Positions 8,407-16,035 of a DNA stretch of 39,049 bases are shown in pieces. The stretch lies in the NCBI GenBank assembly GCA_017429345.1, contig JAFRPB010000127.1:1-39049 (forward strand), written 5' to 3'. Made by a program: the position numbers and the translations under genes. Numbering within the stretch: position 1 is the first letter of the stretch; the number at the start of each line of letters is the position of its first letter. Source of the DNA: Clostridia bacterium. Lineage in GTDB: Bacteria; Bacillota; Clostridia; Oscillospirales; Acutalibacteraceae. The notes below the pieces were generated by a model. It did not search any database. It saw only the letters and a program-made list of their open reading frames with translations, and was not told the origin of the DNA.

Positions 8407-9417
8407 ATGAAAAAGATATTTGCAATGATCCTTGCGGCTGTTTTGCTTGCGTCCTGCTTCGGGGTATTGGCCGCCGCGAAACAGTATTCCGTTGTTGTGG
8501 GGGATATCGAGATCCCGTTTGAGATCTCCGATAACTGGTATGTCTCCACGCTCGGGAATATCGATCCCGGGTTTCAGGAGGGAAATGATTTAACTAAGAG
8601 TTATTTTAACCGTTTTATGTATTCCTTCGGTTACGCGCTCTGGCTGAAGAATAAAAAAATCGACAATGAGATTATCCTCGTGGTCAAAGCCGCCGACGCG
8701 GGGCAAAAGGATTACTCTGCTCTTTCGGATGGGGAGCTGAACGCGATCGCACAAGCGCAGCAGAGCCTTGTGCCGGACGAGCTGACCGCGCGGACCGAAT
8801 TTACGAAGTTCGTTTCGGGCACTGTCGTTTTTTTGCGCAGTGAGTCTGAGATCGCGGGAATCAGCGCTGTATACTACAGCACGGTCGTCGACGGCGTAAG
8901 CTATGAGGTCCGTCTGAATGCGGTCAACGATCCCATTGCGAACGCGTCGGTATCGCAGCAGGATTCACTGGTGAATGATCTTGCCGCCGCGTTGACGTTC
9001 CCGGGAAGTTATCCATCCGCGCCGGAAACGACGCTGCCGGAAGATATTGAGGCGGATGAGACCGAGATCTTCGATTTTGCGGAAACCACCGCTTTGCCGC
9101 AGCCGTCGCAGACCCGGGGGAACGACGTCAGTTCCGCCGCGACGACCGGCGCATCCGACGGGAATGAGACAACCGCAGCCACGCAGGAAAATCCCGATGT
9201 ATCCGCGAGTGAGACCGGTATTGATAATACGACGGCTCCGCAGGACTTTTCAGACGGCAGCGGCGCAACGCAGGAGGCGTTCTCCATGGAGGAATACGTT
9301 CCCGGCGCAAAGCAGCCTGCGTCGCAGAATAAAACGATATATATCGCCGCAGCAGTCGCAGCGGCGGCAGTCGTCGCTGCGGTCGTTGCCGTAATCGTCA
9401 TAAAAAAGAAGAAATAA
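8407..9417 (+). CDS. Secreted or lipid-anchored protein with Ser/Thr stalk and C-terminal membrane helix
   Basis: I do not recognise the family. The start at ATG 8407 follows GGGAAGG; GTG 8398 is in frame but too close to it. The 336-residue product starts with a hydrophobic signal containing LLASC, a possible lipobox, though cleavage after the Ala run LAAA is equally possible. A folded region (about 25-197) follows, with alternating hydrophobic strands such as YSVVVGDIEIPFEI, VVDGVSYEVRLNAV and NEIILVVKA. Next is a Thr/Ser/Glu-rich linker (200-300) with many TTA and ETT steps. It closes with an Ala/Val membrane helix and KKKK tail. The folded part lies outside the membrane if the signal works. 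Confidence 0.75.
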   Translation: MKKIFAMILAAVLLASCFGVLAAAKQYSVVVGDIEIPFEISDNWYVSTLGNIDPGFQEGNDLTKSYFNRFMYSFGYALWLKNKKIDNEIILVVKAADAGQKDYSALSDGELNAIAQAQQSLVPDELTARTEFTKFVSGTVVFLRSESEIAGISAVYYSTVVDGVSYEVRLNAVNDPIANASVSQQDSLVNDLAAALTFPGSYPSAPETTLPEDIEADETEIFDFAETTALPQPSQTRGNDVSSAATTGASDGNETTAATQENPDVSASETGIDNTTAPQDFSDGSGATQEAFSMEEYVPGAKQPASQNKTIYIAAAVAAAAVVAAVVAVIVIKKKK

Positions 9418-9495
9418 ACGATTCGCAGGCGTTCGCTTCCCCTTTCGGAATCTGCGAAAAAACGGAAAACGACCTGCAGAAGAGAAAATTTATTC

Positions 9496-9524
9496 TTGCG
9501 CTTCAATGCAATATATGTTAAAAT
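9496..9524 (+). promoter_or_regulatory. Possible promoter of the GH2 gene
   Basis: TTGCGC (9496-9501), 17-base spacer and TAAAAT (9519-9524), in a short AT-rich gap. The -35 box is weak. A further TATAAT-like run (9537-9542) offers an alternative -10. Confidence 0.45.
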
Positions 9525-9566
9525 ATATATAATATTGTATAATAGAGCTGAACGGAGACGATTGAT

Positions 9567-11471
9567 TTGCGACAGGTGTTTAATTTAAATCAGGGATGGC
9601 TGTTTTCGCAAAGCGTTCCTCAGGATATCGACGCGCCTCTGACGGACGCAAAGCAGATCAATCTGCCGTATACCTGGCCTGCCGCAGGAGAGAACGCGTA
9701 TAAAGGCAAGTGCGTTTACAGAAAAGAGATCCCGATACCGGCGGAGCTGCATGCGATCCGGCTGTTTCTCTCATTCGGCGGCGTCGCGAATACCTGCACC
9801 GTTTACCTGAATGAAAAGATCGTGGGGATCCATAAGGGCGGTTTTACATCCTTTCGTTTTGAGATCACGGACTGCGTCGTGTACGGCAGAAACAACGCGA
9901 TCACAGTCGTAGCCGACAACTCGGATTATTCCGCGATGTGCGGCGTCCGCGAGCAGTATGATCTGTTCGGCGGCGTTTGGGGCGACGTAGATCTGGTTAT
10001 TGCCGGCAGAACGCATTTCGCGCTGGATGAAAACGGTTCCGACAGTATTTATATTAATACCCGGGTGTCCGACGGCGTGGGCAAGGTCGCTGTCGTCGCG
10101 CGGATCTCCAACCCGGTGAATTACGATATCGTGAGCTTTACCGTGTACGACGCCGCGGGAGCGCGCGTCGGCGCGGCCGCAGCCTCGCCGAAAGACGCCG
10201 CTGCGGTGATCGATATCGACGCGCCGGCGTTCTGGCAGCCGGGCAGTGAGTTCGCTTATCTGTATAAACTGCGCGCGAAGCTGCTTCGCGACGGCGATAT
10301 TCTCGATGAACGGGAAGTCAGATTCGGTTTTCGGAGAATATCCGTTTCCGGCGACGGGGTCCAGATCAACAGCAGAAACGTGCGGCTGCGCGGCGTTTCA
10401 TACGGGCAGGACGGCATTTTGCCGCAGACGGATCATACCGCGGCGATCGCCGCGATCCGCGATATGGGCGCGAACGCCGTCAGACTTGTGAATTTCTATC
10501 AGAACGAAGCATTTTTCGATCTTTGCGATAAAAACGGTATCGTCGTATGGTGCGAGCTTCCGCTGGAACTGAAATATGCGAATGAGGAATCCGCGGAGAA
10601 TCTCGTAACGCAGTATGAAGAGCTTGCGAGAGCGTATTACAATCATCCCTGCGTCTGTTTTATCGCCGCCGACAGCGGCGGAACGTCCGAAGGCGCGCGC
10701 GCCGCGGAAAACGTTTTTGACGCGCTGAAAAAATTTGATAAAAACCGCCTGTGCGTTTCCTCCGACGAGATCCGTTATTTTGCCGACGGCAATCGCGTGC
10801 GGAACGCCGATGCGGTCGGGCTGCGTCTGTATGACGGGGAAAATGCAGACAGTTATATCGAGCTTCTTGACCGCGCGCATATCGAAGATCCCGGTTTGCC
10901 GGTGTTTGTCTCGGAATACGGCATTTCCGGCTGCGCAGCCTATCATTCGTCCGCTCCGGTCAAGGGGGATAATACGGAAGAATACCACGCCCTGTTCCAC
11001 GAAAAGACCTGGATCAATCTCGCGATGCGCGAGTTTATTCGCGGCTGTTTTGCCGCAGAGCTTTACGATACCGATTATACGCTCAAAGGATTGCTCTGCG
11101 CCGACGCCGAACAGCCGAAGGATGCGTTCTGGTTCTACCGCTCGCAATGGGCGACTGAGAAGTTCGTGAAGATCGCCGGCGAGCATTTCGCAAACCGTGT
11201 CGATAAAAAAATCGAGCTGAAGGTTTATTCAAACTGCAGCGCCGTCATGCTTTCCGTCAACGGGAAGCCAGTAAGAGGCAGCGCGGCGTCTTCGCTGAGC
11301 GGGGTGTTCATATTCAACGACGTGCGCCTTGTGCGCGGCAAAAATGTGATCCGCGCCGTGACGGAAGAGGGCTTAAGCGACGAGATCGTTCTGGTGCGCA
11401 AGAAGAATGAAGATCCTTCCTATGTCGGCATTCGTCTCGCAGAACCGCAGGCAGAGCCGGACGGAGAATAA
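9567..11471 (+). CDS. Glycoside hydrolase family 2 protein, probable loss of acid/base residue
   Basis: Beta-galactosidase/beta-glucuronidase-type fold of 634 residues. The start is TTG at 9567, 9 bases after GGAG. Domains in order: jelly-roll sugar-binding domain (about 1-150, with GGFTSFRFEIT and YGRNNAITVVADN), an immunoglobulin-like domain (about 160-258), a TIM barrel (about 260-535), and a C-terminal beta segment. In the barrel the family motif NHPSxxxWSxGNE reads NHPCVCFIAADSGG (359-372), placing Gly371 where the acid/base Glu should be, while the nucleophile motif FVSEYG (Glu450) is kept. The usual His-Tyr-Pro motif reads NFYQN. No signal peptide is seen. lysA follows after 33 bp. It may be inactive, or a divergent enzyme with another proton donor. 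Confidence 0.85.
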   Translation: MRQVFNLNQGWLFSQSVPQDIDAPLTDAKQINLPYTWPAAGENAYKGKCVYRKEIPIPAELHAIRLFLSFGGVANTCTVYLNEKIVGIHKGGFTSFRFEITDCVVYGRNNAITVVADNSDYSAMCGVREQYDLFGGVWGDVDLVIAGRTHFALDENGSDSIYINTRVSDGVGKVAVVARISNPVNYDIVSFTVYDAAGARVGAAAASPKDAAAVIDIDAPAFWQPGSEFAYLYKLRAKLLRDGDILDEREVRFGFRRISVSGDGVQINSRNVRLRGVSYGQDGILPQTDHTAAIAAIRDMGANAVRLVNFYQNEAFFDLCDKNGIVVWCELPLELKYANEESAENLVTQYEELARAYYNHPCVCFIAADSGGTSEGARAAENVFDALKKFDKNRLCVSSDEIRYFADGNRVRNADAVGLRLYDGENADSYIELLDRAHIEDPGLPVFVSEYGISGCAAYHSSAPVKGDNTEEYHALFHEKTWINLAMREFIRGCFAAELYDTDYTLKGLLCADAEQPKDAFWFYRSQWATEKFVKIAGEHFANRVDKKIELKVYSNCSAVMLSVNGKPVRGSAASSLSGVFIFNDVRLVRGKNVIRAVTEEGLSDEIVLVRKKNEDPSYVGIRLAEPQAEPDGE

Positions 11472-11504
11472 TAAATAAGGCGCCTGCAAGAAGGGGTTGG
11501 TTTT

Positions 11505-12800
11505 ATGGTTTCAGACAGTTTATCGATAAATTCGCAGGGGCATCTTGCCGTCAGCGGAGCGGATACGGTTTCTCTTGCCGCGAAGTACGGCACGCCGTTG
11601 ATGGTCTACAGTGAGGACGGCGTTCGACGCAACTGTCGGAAATTCGTATCTTCGATTCAGGATAATTACGACGGAAACGGGCTGGCGCTGTACGCGTCAA
11701 AGGCGTTTTCCTGCCTTGAAATGTACCGTATCTGCGACAGTGAGCAAATGGGCGTCGACGTTGTTTCCGGCGGCGAGATCCATACGGCGCTGAAAGCGGG
11801 TTTTCCGGCGGAAAAGATCCTGTTTCACGGGAACAACAAGACGCCTGCGGAGCTCGGGCTGGCGCTCGACGCAGGGGTCGGTCGGTATGTAGTCGATAAT
11901 TTTCCCGAAATGGAGCTGCTGGACCGTCTTGCAGGGGAGAAGGGCGTTCGCGCCCGCGTTTTGCTGCGTATTACCCCCGGCATCGACGCGCACACGCACG
12001 ATTTTATCAAGACCGGATTGATCGACTCGAAATTCGGTTTCACGCTGGAGACGGGGGAGGCGCTCGACGCGGTACGGCGCGTTCTGAAAAAGGCGAATCT
12101 TGATTTTGTCGGCGTTCACTGCCATATCGGTTCTCAGATCTTCGACATCGATCCATTTGAACACGCAGCCCTCGTGATGCTCGGTTTTATCCGAAAGATC
12201 AAAGATGAGCTGGGTTTTGAGCCTGCGGAGCTCAACCTGGGCGGCGGATTTGGCGTAAAATACCTTGACGACGACGACCCCGAGGATTTCACGGAGTATA
12301 TGCGGCGCGTCGCCGCCGTCGTGAAGGAAAAATGCGCCGAAGAAGGGCTTCGCGTTCCGTTTATCCTGATCGAACCCGGTCGCTCGATTGTCGGCGCGGA
12401 ATGCGTTACGCTCTATACGGTGGGCGGCGTAAAGCGCATTCCCGGCGTGCGCACTTATGTGAGCATTGACGGGGGAATGGCGGATAATCCGCGTTACATC
12501 CTGTATCAGGCCGCGTATCAGATCACCTGCGCGAACAAGGCGAACGAACCCCGCGACACATATGTCACTCTTGCGGGCAAATGCTGCGAGAGCGGCGATC
12601 TCATTCAGGAGAACGCGCCGCTGCAGCGCGTTGAGCCGGGCGATATCGTGGCGGTGATGACCACCGGCGCATATAATTACTCCATGGCGTCGAATTATAA
12701 CAGAATTCCGCGGCCTGCCGTGCTGATGGTCTCCGGCGGAAAAGAGCGGCTGATCATTCGCAGAGAAACGAATGACGATCTTTTGAGGCTGGATATCTGA
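11505..12800 (+). CDS. lysA: Diaminopimelate decarboxylase
   Basis: PLP enzyme of fold type III that makes L-lysine from meso-diaminopimelate in the cytoplasm, the last step of lysine synthesis. GAAGGGG precedes ATG 11505. The 431-residue product has the PLP-binding Lys66 in YASKAF, VSGGEIHTALKAG, HCHIGSQIF, the phosphate-binding LNLGGGFGVKY, EPGRSIVG, and the active-site Cys in KCCESGDLI from the neighbouring subunit. The C-terminal GAYNYSMASNYNRIPRPA is typical of LysA. It follows the GH2 gene closely and probably shares its transcript. No lysine riboswitch fits in the 33-bp gap. Confidence 0.96.
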   Translation: MVSDSLSINSQGHLAVSGADTVSLAAKYGTPLMVYSEDGVRRNCRKFVSSIQDNYDGNGLALYASKAFSCLEMYRICDSEQMGVDVVSGGEIHTALKAGFPAEKILFHGNNKTPAELGLALDAGVGRYVVDNFPEMELLDRLAGEKGVRARVLLRITPGIDAHTHDFIKTGLIDSKFGFTLETGEALDAVRRVLKKANLDFVGVHCHIGSQIFDIDPFEHAALVMLGFIRKIKDELGFEPAELNLGGGFGVKYLDDDDPEDFTEYMRRVAAVVKEKCAEEGLRVPFILIEPGRSIVGAECVTLYTVGGVKRIPGVRTYVSIDGGMADNPRYILYQAAYQITCANKANEPRDTYVTLAGKCCESGDLIQENAPLQRVEPGDIVAVMTTGAYNYSMASNYNRIPRPAVLMVSGGKERLIIRRETNDDLLRLDI

Positions 12801-13106
12801 TTGTATGGTATATACAGCATAAATATTCATTTACAATGGTATAAATATGCATGTTTTTTTGTCAAGTGAAATTCATGAAAAATTTTGTCGATTTTTTTGT
12901 GTAATATGCCAATGTTGAAAAGTTTGTTGAAAATGTTGACAAGTTGCGCAGTATAATTCAAGTATGGAATAATAAAATCATAAATTATCGGTTTGTAACG
13001 GGTATAAAAGAAAAATAACCGGAATTATCACACCGTATGATGTGATTGTATATTCATTTTTCATTCATCAAAATAATGTATATTTTTTGCAGAAGGAGAT
13101 AATGCT
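12801..13106 (+). other. AT-rich intergenic region upstream of the dockerin protein gene
   Basis: This 306-bp gap is strikingly AT-rich. It holds two ATGGTATA copies near 12805 and 12836, three GTTGAMAA boxes (12914-12921, 12926-12933, 12935-12942), a TATAAT (12952-12957), a dyad ATCACA-N8-TGTGAT (13027-13046) in the leader, and AAGGAG before ATG 13107. No open gene or terminator is evident. Confidence 0.6.
12927..12957 (+). promoter_or_regulatory. Probable promoter of the dockerin protein gene
   Basis: TATAAT (12952-12957) with TTGAAA (12927-12932) at a long 19-base spacing. A TTGACA (12936-12941) is also present, but only 10 bases from the -10. The GTTGAMAA boxes overlap the -35 area and may serve a regulator. 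The resulting leader would be about 140 bases. Confidence 0.45.
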
Positions 13107-15131
13107 ATGAAAAACAAGCGAATACCGGTTCTGGCCGTGATCCTTGCGGTTTTGGCAATACTGCTCACTGCGGTTCCCGCGGCGGCGGTTGATGAAGCCG
13201 TCCTCGGCAGATATGTCATCTCCATCCCTCAGGGGAAGAAACTCATTTGCCGTTCCGAGCCGTCGTCGGAGTCGTCCACCGTTGATTATCTCACCGGGGG
13301 CGAGATCGTCGAGGTAGTTGAATTGCGCGGCAATTGGGCGCGTACCTTTCAGAACGGGAAAAACTGCTGGTTTGCTCTGAAGTACGGCGTTCTGCGCACC
13401 AAATACGAGTGCGCGGAACTGATTGCGGACATCAGTTCCGCCTCCGCTTCGGAAGTGGACTTCGGCAAGCTTGCCGGGCTCGGCGTGAAAGGCGTTATTC
13501 TCCGTTTCGGCGTGAGTATGAATTCCGGCGATGTGATTGCCGAGGATATGTACCTGATGAGGAATTATAACGCAGCGGTTGCCGCCGGGCTGAAAGTCGG
13601 TCTGTTCTTCTCCTCGTCCGCGCTCAAAACCACAGAGATCCGCAAAGAGACCGACTGGACGATCACGCAGTTCAAGGCGCTCGGCCTGAAGCTCTCGTTG
13701 CCCGTGTTCTATTCGCCGCTTGCGGCCGCGAAACAGTCGCTCTCGCAATCGGATAATACGCTGAACGCGTCGTTCTTCTGCAAGACGCTGGAGGACGCCG
13801 GGATTGAAGCGGGCGTTTATCTTCCCGCGGATTGGACGACAAAGAACCTGAGCTTCGAGAATCTCGGCAGCTACGCGCACTGGATCGCAGATTACGGCGA
13901 TTACTGCAACTTCTCATCGACGTATGATATCTGGCAGTATGTCAATAACGCCTCCGTTGAGGGTGTAAAAGGCATGATCGGTCTGAACTATATGTTCCGT
14001 GACGTCAGCGCCGCTTCGAGCGCGCCGGTCGCCGAGCCTTCGAGCACGGCGTCGACGGAACCGACGAGCGAACCGACCTCGGTTCCGTCGACCGAGGCTC
14101 CGACCGAACCGACGACCGAACCGACGACGCTGCCGGTACCTGAACATAAAGAGGGAAAGATGCGTACCGTAACGGAAGCCGGGTGTGAGAGCTGGGGGCT
14201 TGAGGCTGCGTATTGCGAGGACTGCGGCAAGCTGATGCATACGCGTCCGCTGCAGCCCGTCGGGCATAAGGAAGGCGCGTGGATCGTTGTCTCCGCGCCG
14301 ACGGATTCCGCCGCCGGTCTTGCCGTGAAATACTGCACTGTCTGCGGAAAACTGATAAAGGAACATATTCTGACTGTCGACGGGGATGCGCACATTCATT
14401 CGTTCAGTCAATGGAACGTCGCCGACGATCAGGGGCTGCTTGCCGCGGATTCGAAGCTTTATCCCAATCCGGGTCCCGCTCCCGCCGAAGAAGGTTCCAC
14501 CGCTCCCGCTGAGGTGGGTACGACTGCATCCGGGAACGAGGGCGTGACTGCTCCTGCGGAGCAATCACAGACGGATGTGACGGCGATCGATCCTTCACTC
14601 ATCGGCAAATATCCCTGTACGTCACAGCAGGAGATCGTGCTGCGCTGTCTTGACTGCGGCAAGATCATAGAACGTACCTACGCAGTTCCCGCGGCGCACA
14701 CACCCGCGGCGGAGAGATCCGTTTCTGCCGCAGACTGTGAAAAAGACGGCCATAACGCGATTGTTTGCGCCGTATGCGGCGCTGCGATCGAGGATGAGAT
14801 CACACCTGCTTACGGGCATTCTGTCGTCGACTGGAAAGTCGTTAAGGCTGCTTCGGTCGGGCAGAAGGGCGAGCGCTCCGGCGTATGTCGGCGCTGCGGA
14901 AAGACCGTGACGGAAGAGATCCCCGAGATTGCCGCAAAGCTCGGCGACGTAAATCAGGACGGAAAAATCACTTCCACAGACGCGCGCATGATCCTGCAGG
15001 CGGCGGCGAAAACGCTGAGCTTCACCGACGCGCAGGCACAGATCGGCGACTTGGACGGCAACGGTAAGATCACCGCTTCCGACGCGCGCACCGTGCTCAG
15101 AGTCGCCGCAAAGATCCAGACGCTGGATTAA
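13107..15131 (+). CDS. Secreted SH3 / degenerate GH25 / CxxC-repeat / dockerin protein
   Basis: Large secreted protein of 674 residues. AAGGAG precedes ATG 13107. Order: signal peptide (1-28), SH3-like domain (about 33-98), a GH25 lysozyme-like domain (about 103-300), a Ser/Thr/Pro/Glu linker (about 302-345), five modules each with a CxxCG knuckle (CEDCG, CTVCG, CLDCG, CAVCG, CRRCG; about 345-608), then a type I dockerin (about 609-674) with two calcium loops, GDVNQDGKITSTDA and GDLDGNGKITASDA. GH25 features kept are Asp108, NYNAAVAAGLKVGLFF and YDIWQYVN; the catalytic DxE after LPV reads SPL, so hydrolase activity is doubtful. The dockerin implies docking to a cohesin elsewhere in the genome. 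Confidence 0.88.
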   Translation: MKNKRIPVLAVILAVLAILLTAVPAAAVDEAVLGRYVISIPQGKKLICRSEPSSESSTVDYLTGGEIVEVVELRGNWARTFQNGKNCWFALKYGVLRTKYECAELIADISSASASEVDFGKLAGLGVKGVILRFGVSMNSGDVIAEDMYLMRNYNAAVAAGLKVGLFFSSSALKTTEIRKETDWTITQFKALGLKLSLPVFYSPLAAAKQSLSQSDNTLNASFFCKTLEDAGIEAGVYLPADWTTKNLSFENLGSYAHWIADYGDYCNFSSTYDIWQYVNNASVEGVKGMIGLNYMFRDVSAASSAPVAEPSSTASTEPTSEPTSVPSTEAPTEPTTEPTTLPVPEHKEGKMRTVTEAGCESWGLEAAYCEDCGKLMHTRPLQPVGHKEGAWIVVSAPTDSAAGLAVKYCTVCGKLIKEHILTVDGDAHIHSFSQWNVADDQGLLAADSKLYPNPGPAPAEEGSTAPAEVGTTASGNEGVTAPAEQSQTDVTAIDPSLIGKYPCTSQQEIVLRCLDCGKIIERTYAVPAAHTPAAERSVSAADCEKDGHNAIVCAVCGAAIEDEITPAYGHSVVDWKVVKAASVGQKGERSGVCRRCGKTVTEEIPEIAAKLGDVNQDGKITSTDARMILQAAAKTLSFTDAQAQIGDLDGNGKITASDARTVLRVAAKIQTLD

Positions 15132-15138
15132 TATATAA

Positions 15139-16029
15139 ATGCGAAGAACGCTTCAATATGTTGTGCCGCCGGAATACGACGGCAGAAAGGTGCTGCAGGT
15201 GCTTCGCGGAATCGCAGGGTTATCGTCAAGAATGATGATAACCCTGAAGAATATTCCGGGCGGAATCACGCTGAATGCGGAGCATATCCGCACGATCGAC
15301 CGTGTGCGCGCGGGCGATGTGCTCACGCTGACGCTGCCGGAGGAAGAATGCGGGATCGAGCCGATTCCCATCCCGCTGGAGATCCTGTATGAGGACGCGG
15401 ATCTGCTTGTGATCGACAAGCCTGCGAACCTTGCGATGCATCCGACGCATAACCATCAGGGCGACACGCTCGCCAACGGCGTAGCAGCGTATCTCGCCGG
15501 GAAAGGGGAGAGCGCGGTCTTCCGCGCGGTCGGCAGACTCGATAAATGCACCTCGGGCGTTGTGATCTGCGCGAAAAACGCTTTCTCCGCGGCCGCGCTG
15601 GGCGGTAAACTGAAAAAAACTTATCTCGCGCTTCCCTCCGGACATTTCGAGGGCAGCGGAACGATCGATAAAAAAATATATCGCCCGGATCCGATGAAGA
15701 CGCTGCGCGCCGTCGGCGAGGAGGGCGACGATGCGGTCACGGACTGGCTCAGTCTCCGCCCGGGAAAGATCTGTTCCCTCGTGCGGGTCATGCCGCGCAC
15801 AGGCAGAACGCATCAGATCCGCGTGCATTTCGCCTCTCTCGGCGCGCCGCTGATGGGCGATGAGATGTACGGCGGCGGCAGAGAGTATATTTCCCGCGCC
15901 GCGCTGCACTGCGAGGAGGTTCGCCTTGCGCACCCGGTCACGGGCGAAGAGCTGCGCTTCTCTGCGCCGATGCCGGAGGATATGCGCTCCGTCGTGCGGG
16001 AATTGATCGGGGAATGGCAGGCTTCGTAA
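15139..16029 (+). CDS. RluA-family pseudouridine synthase
   Basis: Isomerises specific uridines in rRNA or tRNA to pseudouridine. The 296-residue product has an N-terminal S4-like segment (about 13-70), ILYEDADLLVIDKPANLAMHP opening the catalytic domain, and the family motif GRLDKCTSG with catalytic Asp135. RTHQIRVHFASLGAPLMGDEMYGG and a C-terminal LHCEEVRLAHPVTGEELRF segment follow. It starts only 7 bp after the dockerin gene with no clear ribosome binding site, so translation is probably coupled to the upstream gene. Which of the RluA/C/D types it is cannot be told by eye. Confidence 0.93.
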   Translation: MRRTLQYVVPPEYDGRKVLQVLRGIAGLSSRMMITLKNIPGGITLNAEHIRTIDRVRAGDVLTLTLPEEECGIEPIPIPLEILYEDADLLVIDKPANLAMHPTHNHQGDTLANGVAAYLAGKGESAVFRAVGRLDKCTSGVVICAKNAFSAAALGGKLKKTYLALPSGHFEGSGTIDKKIYRPDPMKTLRAVGEEGDDAVTDWLSLRPGKICSLVRVMPRTGRTHQIRVHFASLGAPLMGDEMYGGGREYISRAALHCEEVRLAHPVTGEELRFSAPMPEDMRSVVRELIGEWQAS

Positions 16030-16035
16030 TTTGAA

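Noticed and set aside
9420..9465. Terminator after the 8407 gene
   Set aside because: TTCGCAG/CTGCGAA form a 7-bp stem with a large loop followed by A residues, not T; not convincing on the plus strand.
11472..11504. Lysine riboswitch before lysA
   Set aside because: The gap is only 33 bp, too short for the element.
13027..13046. CRP binding site
   Set aside because: The half-sites are in the ATCACA...TGTGAT order, reversed compared with a CRP site, and lie in the transcribed leader; kept only as a dyad.
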